Part shown: piece by piece, positions 59,401 through 64,000 of the stretch
How positions within the stretch are numbered: the first letter of the stretch is position 1
Layout: each line of letters opens with the position of its first letter
Assembly: GCF_000321225.1 (NCBI RefSeq)
Contig: NW_004450481.1
Span: 1,723,397 to 1,787,396 of the forward strand
DNA length: 64,000 nt
From: Odobenus rosmarus divergens
Taxonomy: Eukaryota; Chordata; Mammalia; Carnivora; Odobenidae
Reading direction: 5' to 3'
Notes under the pieces: generated by a model
Told to the model about the DNA's origin: nothing
The model's database searches: none
Seen by the model: only the letters and a program-made list of their open reading frames with translations
Position numbers and translations under genes: made by a program

Positions 59401-60575
59401 CTCGCCATCTGCACCTTGCCACTGGCCATGTCAGTCTTGGGGAAGAGCCGGCCAGGCAGGTGAGGGCAGGGGTGGCCACTGGAGGACAGACCGCAGCCCT
59501 GCTGTCGAAGAGCGGGTCTATCTCTCTGATGGGTAGAGACCCCCAAGGCGAGAGCCTGGGAGAGGGGCCCGTGGATTTGGAATTCCTAGAGTTCTTGGGG
59601 CTCTTATTCAAACTGGGCAATCAACAGATGCCACAGCCCCCAGCTGACTCAGCCAATGCAACAGGACCTTCCTTTCTGACCCAACAACAACTTGGCTCAC
59701 CCTGCTTGGGGCCACACCTGTCAACCCATCACTCCAGCTCCTGGCCAGGACAGGCCCTGAGTCTCTCCTGCTCCCCAACCCCACAGGTGCCCAGCAGGCA
59801 TGAGCCCCCTGACAGGTGGAGTCCCAGGCCTCTTCCTCACCCAGGTAGCGGCCTCCAGCCTTGATGACAATGGCACCACGGCTCCGTGTCTCCTCCTCGG
59901 CCTGTGCCATGCTCTGCCGTGCTTTCTGGTAGGAGTCGTCGGTGGCACACACTGTGATTTTGTCCTGGATGCTGCCCAGGCAGTCCAGGTGAACATCCCC
60001 ATGGCTGCAAGATAAGGGGCCAGGAGCCAAGGTGAACTGCTGGGATGACAAGGAGAGACAGTCTAGGAGCCCATGCCCCCCGCCCCCACAATCCCCAGTT
60101 GGGAAATGGAGTCGGTGATAACTTGAGCAGCGTGGTTTCTACATGGCACATCTTGATCTGGAAGAAACAAGGCAACCTAGGCCCCTCAGCAGAGGCAGCA
60201 GGCCAGGATCTGTACCCATGCCCCGCACACACTGAAAGCAGCAGCAAGGCTCATGTAAAGGAAGGAAGGAGGCACTGGGGCAGCCTGGCTGGCTCAGTCT
60301 GTAGAGCGTGCGGCTCTCAATCTTGTGGTCGTGAGTTCAAGGCCCATATTGGGTGTAGAGATTACTTAAATAAATAAACTTAAAAAAAAGAAAGAAAGAA
60401 AAAGAAGAAGAAGAAAAAGAAGAAGGGGGCACTGGGCCCAGGTAGGACCTCACCTGGAGACATACTGCTGGATGCAGTCGAAGCTGCCCTGGGGGCTGTC
60501 ACGGCCAATGTTGGAGAGGTAGAAGGAGAATGTCCGTGCCTCTGTGGGGCAGTCAGGCTGGGGGATGGAGATGTG
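41404..60575 (-). CDS. ELL: ELL, RNA polymerase II elongation factor (5' exons outside window)
   Basis: Ten 3' coding exons (5'->3'): 60454-60575, 59841-60004, 57481-57755, 53758-53882, 48712-48808, 47073-47547, 43832-43898, 43377-43548, 42189-42233, 41404-41520. The join is 1659 nt, 552 aa plus stop, in frame throughout. The visible part starts at [10 protein letters not shown], about residue 62 of the 621-aa human protein; exons 1-2 must lie beyond 64000. ELL suppresses transient pausing by RNA polymerase II and belongs to super- and little-elongation complexes. Seen: the remaining ELL domain ([65 protein letters not shown]), a Pro/Ser-rich middle with basic [15 protein letters not shown] (a nuclear localisation candidate), and the C-terminal occludin-homology coiled region from DYLLRYAAIS to QLQAWP. 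The human gene is a known KMT2A (MLL) fusion partner. The exon 57481 donor (CAG|GTTCGT) is weak, and a SINE sits about 22 nt upstream of the 53882 acceptor. Confidence 0.97.
42234..43376 (-). other. ELL: ELL intron (third from last coding exon boundary)
   Basis: 1.1 kb, no repeats or exons recognised. The long open frame across 42792-43892 is a read-through of the neighbouring GC-rich exon. Confidence 0.7.
44585..44616 (+). repeat. Perfect 16-bp tandem duplication
   Basis: CCTTGCATGACGTATG occurs twice in tandem. Each copy carries TGACGTA, a CRE/ATF-like core. Confidence 0.95.
46723..46908 (+). mobile_element. Carnivore tRNA-Lys SINE
   Basis: Full element with head GGGGCGCCTGGGTGGCTCAG and a 24-nt A-tail, sense strand opposite to ELL. 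It is the first SINE after a roughly 35 kb gap. Confidence 0.95.
47548..48711 (-). other. ELL: ELL intron between exons 48712-48808 and 47073-47547
   Basis: 1.16 kb, no repeats, exons or RNA genes recognised. Confidence 0.7.
49210..49412 (-). mobile_element. Carnivore tRNA-Lys SINE, 16-bp target-site duplication
   Basis: Minus orientation, flanked by CTGGCCCCTCCTTTTA at 49194-49209 and 49413-49428. Confidence 0.96.
49441..49631 (+). mobile_element. Carnivore tRNA-Lys SINE, 13-bp target-site duplication
   Basis: Plus orientation, flanked by AAAAACAATCATT at 49428-49440 and 49632-49644. It begins 12 bp after the duplication of the preceding, oppositely oriented SINE. Confidence 0.96.
50700..51540 (+). 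repeat. LINE-1 ORF2 end / 3' region fragment
   Basis: Recognisable L1 phrases: GACATTTCTCCAAAGA, GGCCAATAAGCACATG, AAACCACAATGAGATA, AGCCATAAAAAGGAATGAAG, AAAGACCACATG. Many stops and indels; non-coding. Confidence 0.88.
51541..51650 (+). repeat. Second LINE-1 ORF2 fragment, out of order
   Basis: TCTGGAGGCATCACAATCCC to GGCACAAAAAACAGACACA comes from an earlier part of ORF2 than the piece to its left, so it is a separate or rearranged L1 remnant. Confidence 0.8.
52297..52491 (+). mobile_element. Carnivore tRNA-Lys SINE, 15-bp target-site duplication
   Basis: Plus orientation, flanked by AAAGCTCCAGAGCCG at 52282-52296 and 52492-52506. Confidence 0.97.
53090..53330. promoter_or_regulatory. 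TAAT-rich candidate enhancer in ELL intron
   Basis: Cluster of homeodomain-type cores: palindrome ACTAATTAGT (53104-53113), ATCATTAATTG (53181-53191), CAATTAATC (53267-53275), TTTAATTAATG (53290-53300) and CTTAATCACG. There is no repeat signature. Function is inferred only. Confidence 0.4.
53905..54086 (+). mobile_element. Carnivore SINE next to ELL splice acceptor
   Basis: Plus orientation (antisense to ELL), flanked by AGAGACAGGATCA at 53892-53904 and 54087-54099. Its left edge is 22 nt from the ELL exon starting at 53882, so the duplicated target site forms the polypyrimidine tract. Confidence 0.95.
54350..54712 (+). mobile_element. MaLR-type (ERVL) solitary LTR
   Basis: Begins TGTTATGGACTGAATG, has the internal TGGAGCCCTCATGAATG and CCTTGATCTTGGACTTCCC blocks and ends near GAGACTGACAC. 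This matches the MST/MLT1-like LTR layout. No internal retroviral genes are present. Subfamily not fixed. Confidence 0.75.
54915..55190 (-). repeat. LINE-1 fragment, antisense
   Basis: TGGCTAAGTAATATTCCACC and GTGGGATTAGTGGGTCAAAG are familiar in reverse-oriented L1 ORF2. Diverged and non-coding. Confidence 0.65.
56344..56512 (+). mobile_element. Carnivore SINE, older subfamily
   Basis: Same head but a different middle (CTCTTGATTTCGTCACGATC, CAGGGTCGTAAGATTGAGCC) and a CT-rich end ACACACTCTAAAAAAA, indicating an older or different subfamily. Confidence 0.9.
57756..59840 (-). other. ELL: ELL intron between exons 59841-60004 and 57481-57755
   Basis: 2.1 kb with no SINE or other repeat I can name and no extra exon recognised. 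Confidence 0.65.
60277..60421 (+). mobile_element. Older carnivore SINE (tRNA-like)
   Basis: GGGGCAGCCTGGCTGGCTCA, then GTCGTGAGTTCAAGGCCC (B-box-like), AATAAATAAACTTAAAAAAA and a GAA-rich tail. Same subfamily as the host element at 11519. It lies 33 nt past the donor of the first visible ELL exon. Confidence 0.9.
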
Positions 60576-63500
60576 CTGTGTAGAGAACGGGAGACATCAC
60601 TGAGAGGTCCACAACACAGGGGTGTGGGGGCGGGCACCATGGGATGGCCCATCCATTGGACCTCAGACCATCCCCACAACTTGACACAATGAGAATGTGC
60701 TAGCACTTTCTAAGCAGTGATGGCATCTCAGTCTGAGGAGCATAGAGCGCTTAACATACACCCGGAGACAGTGATCCCACTCACCTTGATCTGGGTCACG
60801 ACCCAGTTTCCTGCCCAGCAAATGGGGCAGATCTGGCCTGGGACATGCGTGAAGATGAAATGAGACAAGATGGGCATGGGGAGCCATCAGGGCACACTGA
60901 GCAGCCAAGATACTCCAACCCTTGCTCCCCTGTGGGATACAGACTCCACCTAAATGTCCACTCACTGCCCTGCAGGCCCTGAGGGGCTCACAGATGGGCA
61001 GCACTCACCTCAACAAACCATGACACGGTTAAATGTGACACAGGATGAATGTCTTGGCTAATGTAACCCTGACTTTGGGCAGTGCCTCTGCAGAAGGGAT
61101 GGACAGCCTGGCTGGCAGACAGACAGACAGCAATGGTCCCAGCCAAGGTATAGGGCTCAGCGTAGGTGGGACAGCCTTGTGCCCAGAGGCCACTGCAGGA
61201 TTCCAGACCAACCCTCCCTAGTTTGAGGGAGTTGGTAGGAAGACCCCATGCTCTGGTTGCTGGCCCATATTCAGGGTGCAGGATGGGCCTCCAGAACCCT
61301 CTGTCACCCTGTGGTGGCCCCTCATAAAGTAATCGCTGGGTTTTGGGTGCAGGAGCTCATCACAGCTGACAGACACACAAGGGGGGCACAAGTGGTAAAT
61401 GGAGATTAAGGGGATGGGCAGGCCACATTCCGGCCTCATCCCCAGGCTGCCAAACCACCTCAGTACGCCCAAGCCCTGTTTCCTCTCCAACGAGGTGAGC
61501 TACCAACAACCCTCATCAGTACCAGATCAAACATGGCCCAGCTGAATTCCACCCCTGCCCCGCTGTCACGAGTAAATAAGGGCAGTTCAGCCTGTCTGAG
61601 ACTGAGAACACAGTGGCTCACGCCACAAGAAAGGATGCTGCTCCTGACCCAGCTTCACGGCCTCCCTGCCCCGCCCCTCAGGCTGGTGCATGGACCCACA
61701 GGGAACCTGCATGTCCACCTGGCCTAGAGTTGGCCCCCAAACACTGAGTGACCTGCCCAGCATATGGTCAGTCCCTGCCCCTAGGAGAGGCCCGGATATG
61801 CCCAGTGAGAGCCAACCTGGCTCAGAGTGGCTCCCAGACATGGCAGTTGAGCCCTGTCCTGTCTGCACACAACATGTCCTTTCCAACACTTGTGGCCACC
61901 CTGTGCTGTCCACTCATCCCCCCCGCTGTTCTTTTTTAAGATTTTATTTATTTGACAGAGAGAGAGAGAGAGCACAAGTAGGCAGAGTGGGAGGCAGAAG
62001 GAGAGGGAGAAGCAGGCTCCCCGCTGAGCAGGGAGCATGATGTGGGGCTTGATCCCAGGACTCTGGGATCATGACCTGAGCCAAAGGCAGCCGCTTAACC
62101 GACTGAGCCACCCAGGCACCCCACACTCATCCCTTCTTGGATGTGACTTTTTGTTCTCCATTATAGAAGTAGCTGGAAATACGCTGCCCAGATGCCAAGG
62201 CTCGGGCTGCTGAGGGTCACTGCAGGAGATGCATCCAAAGCCAGATACATACTGACGCAGCAGCCCAGAATGCAGCAGGAAGCTCATGCACCACAAAGTC
62301 AGCAAATCAAAAGCAGCTTCCAGCAGAGCCTGACACCCGCTGCCATGGGGGGGGGGGGCTTTCTCCACCCCATCCTTGAACCTCTCCCTCATCCCATCTT
62401 GGCTCTGATGGAGATGTGCCTCCCCCCCCCCAGGTGGCATTTTTCCAACTCGGTCTGCTCAGAGGACAGTGACTGGGCTGTCACCCAAGAGAAGGGAAGG
62501 AGGTCAGGTCTGAGTCCCAAAGCAACTGGGCTTTTCTCTGGATGGGGGCTGTGGAGGACCCTGCACTGTAACCCTTTTACCCCATCTAAACCTTTTCCAC
62601 ACAGGTGCGTATGCCCACTTTCAAAATTTATTCTGGAAGTGGGGGTCCCAGCACAGAGCCCAGAGGTGGGTTTGTGTAGCTACTGGAGCCAGAGGATGGT
62701 GAGGAACCCTGGGCTTGAAACTAATGCACAGGAGCACTAGATGCTGCTCGTGACAGGGGAGGACACACACAGAGGTCTCCAGTATCCTTCAGAACAAAGT
62801 GGGGAGCACAGGAGTTGGGGAGGGAGGGAAGTAGAGGGGAGGTTTGTGGGGAGCCTGGTGTGGCCCATTCTCTCAGTCCCGGCTCCTCCCGAGCACTGCC
62901 ACGGCCTGTGGAATCCTCCCGTTAGCAGGCTGCTTTGCCGCTCCCAAACGACGCTGGTTATTGGTTACCAGTCACTGGGAACCAGGCAGGGAAATCAGCC
63001 AGCTGGGCATGAACAGCCCAGGAACGCATGGCTTTCTCTGGGTCAGTGAAGAGCTTGGCACATGTTCCAGGATGTGGCCCGAAACTCAGCCCTGGTCAGC
63101 CAGAGCATGTGCCTTCTGGACCAAGTCTCAGCTGTCCCACGGGGGCCACCATGTGGCCCTCAGCTGGCCTGAGCACGCAGGTTTGGGTGCGTCTGATGAC
63201 AGCCCTGACTCCGGGTTAGGTCACTATAAACCTAATCGAGCGTCTGTGTGCACAGAGCTGGAGCAGCAAACAGGTTTGTCCTTCCTGGGTGGCCCTGAGT
63301 GCCTCTGAGGCCTGCGAGGGGGCACAGGCTCCTGCCAGAGCCTTATCCTTTGAAATCTGTCCCAAGCCGGGCCTGCCTGCCCCCCTCCTCCCCAGGTCTG
63401 TGGGGCCTCGTGTGTGCGGTGTAGGTGGGGGCTGCGAAAAGACACAGCAAGTCCTGGGGGCAAAAACTGGTGGGGAAAGCACTTGATATTCCATTCAGGT

Positions 63501-64000
63501 AAGAATGAGGTCAACGGGCACGTACAGGAACCCAAACGCCAACTGACCAGGGTCTTCTCTCTGACCAGAAGAGTTTTCAGGCAACACTTGTTTTCTTAGT
63601 TATTGTCACTTCCCGGGGAAGCTTCAGAATAAAACATATTCTGGGTACAGAGAACTACCATTGTTGAACTTGACTTCCAAGAGAAAGCATCCTCTGCCGC
63701 CCAGGGGCACTCTCTCAACCCCAGGCTCAGGGAGCACGCTAAGCACTTGCCTGCATTCCAGGCGCCGTTCTCATGCTCTCACCCACCCAGCAAGCTCAGG
63801 AGAGGGAGGGAACAGCCCCCACACTCTGGTCAACCCTGGCACACAGTTGGCTCCCAACTCCAAAACCCCCCATTTTAGAAAGTTTTTAGACTGTTTCCAA
63901 ATTGTCCCTGTTACAAATGACGCAGCAATAAGCAGCTAGTGGTTCAATCTTGTGTATGCCCTTAACTGCTCCCGCAGAGACGACTCCCAGACACACAGAC
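60576..64000 (-). other. ELL: ELL intron running off the window
   Basis: No sequence matching the missing ELL N-terminal exons found here, so they lie beyond 64000. Contains one young SINE (61931-62122), poly-G/poly-C runs at 62347-62357 and 62423-62431, and an antisense LINE-1-like scrap at about 63880-63960. Confidence 0.65.
61931..62122 (-). mobile_element. Carnivore tRNA-Lys SINE
   Basis: Minus orientation on the plus strand, so sense with respect to ELL. Complete from poly(T) to the CACCCAGGCACCCC head. Confidence 0.94.

Noticed and set aside
60576..64000. ELL exon 2 or exon 1 within the window
   Set aside because: No minus-strand segment encodes the conserved ELL N-terminal residues before HISIPQ with suitable splice sites; these exons are taken to lie outside.

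Overview
This window is nuclear DNA from a carnivoran mammal. It contains intron-split genes with consensus splice sites, AATAAA poly(A) signals, CpG islands and many tRNA-Lys-derived carnivore SINEs. The SINEs have the form seen in arctoid Caniformia (bears, seals, mustelids). I see neither the dog-type SINEC_Cf body nor the felid type, so an arctoid species is the best inference; species cannot be read from this alone.

Four protein-coding genes match the human 19p13.11 order LRRC25 - SSBP4 - ISYNA1 - ELL. (1) LRRC25, minus strand, 2095-4965: two coding exons, 307 aa, a myeloid LRR membrane protein, with a poly(A) signal at 1819. (2) SSBP4, plus strand, 18387-32215: 18 coding exons, 384 aa, a single-stranded-DNA-binding/LDB-associated transcription cofactor with a CpG-island promoter. 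(3) ISYNA1, minus strand, 32885-35879: 10 coding exons, 557 aa, inositol-3-phosphate synthase. It is tail-to-tail with SSBP4, with about 260 bp between the two poly(A) signals. (4) ELL, minus strand, 41404-60575: the last 10 coding exons (552 codons plus stop), with a roughly 2.2 kb 3'UTR. Its first exons, encoding about 60 residues, lie to the right of the window. Every exon junction was joined by hand; all frames close, and there are no frameshifts or premature stops.

The layout is uneven. 1-12 kb (around LRRC25) and 46.7-64 kb (ELL introns) are rich in SINEs, several nested or back to back, plus LINE-1 pieces, MIRs and one MaLR-type LTR. From about 11.9 to 46.7 kb I find no carnivore SINE at all. 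This 35 kb block is GC-rich and holds SSBP4, ISYNA1 and the ELL 3' half, several CpG islands and GC-rich tandem arrays.

The genes do not form a pathway or operon. The notable content is regulatory: two uORFs and a CGG repeat in the SSBP4 leader, a degenerate CGCGAGA-unit minisatellite just after SSBP4 exon 1, orphan or intronic CpG islands with X-box-like motifs, TAAT-rich islands that look like conserved enhancers, a SINE inserted about 22 nt from an ELL splice acceptor, and an alternating purine-pyrimidine tract in the ELL 3'UTR. I saw no RNA genes, CRISPR arrays, plasmid/phage genes or intact transposon ORFs. No wholly new gene system is supported.
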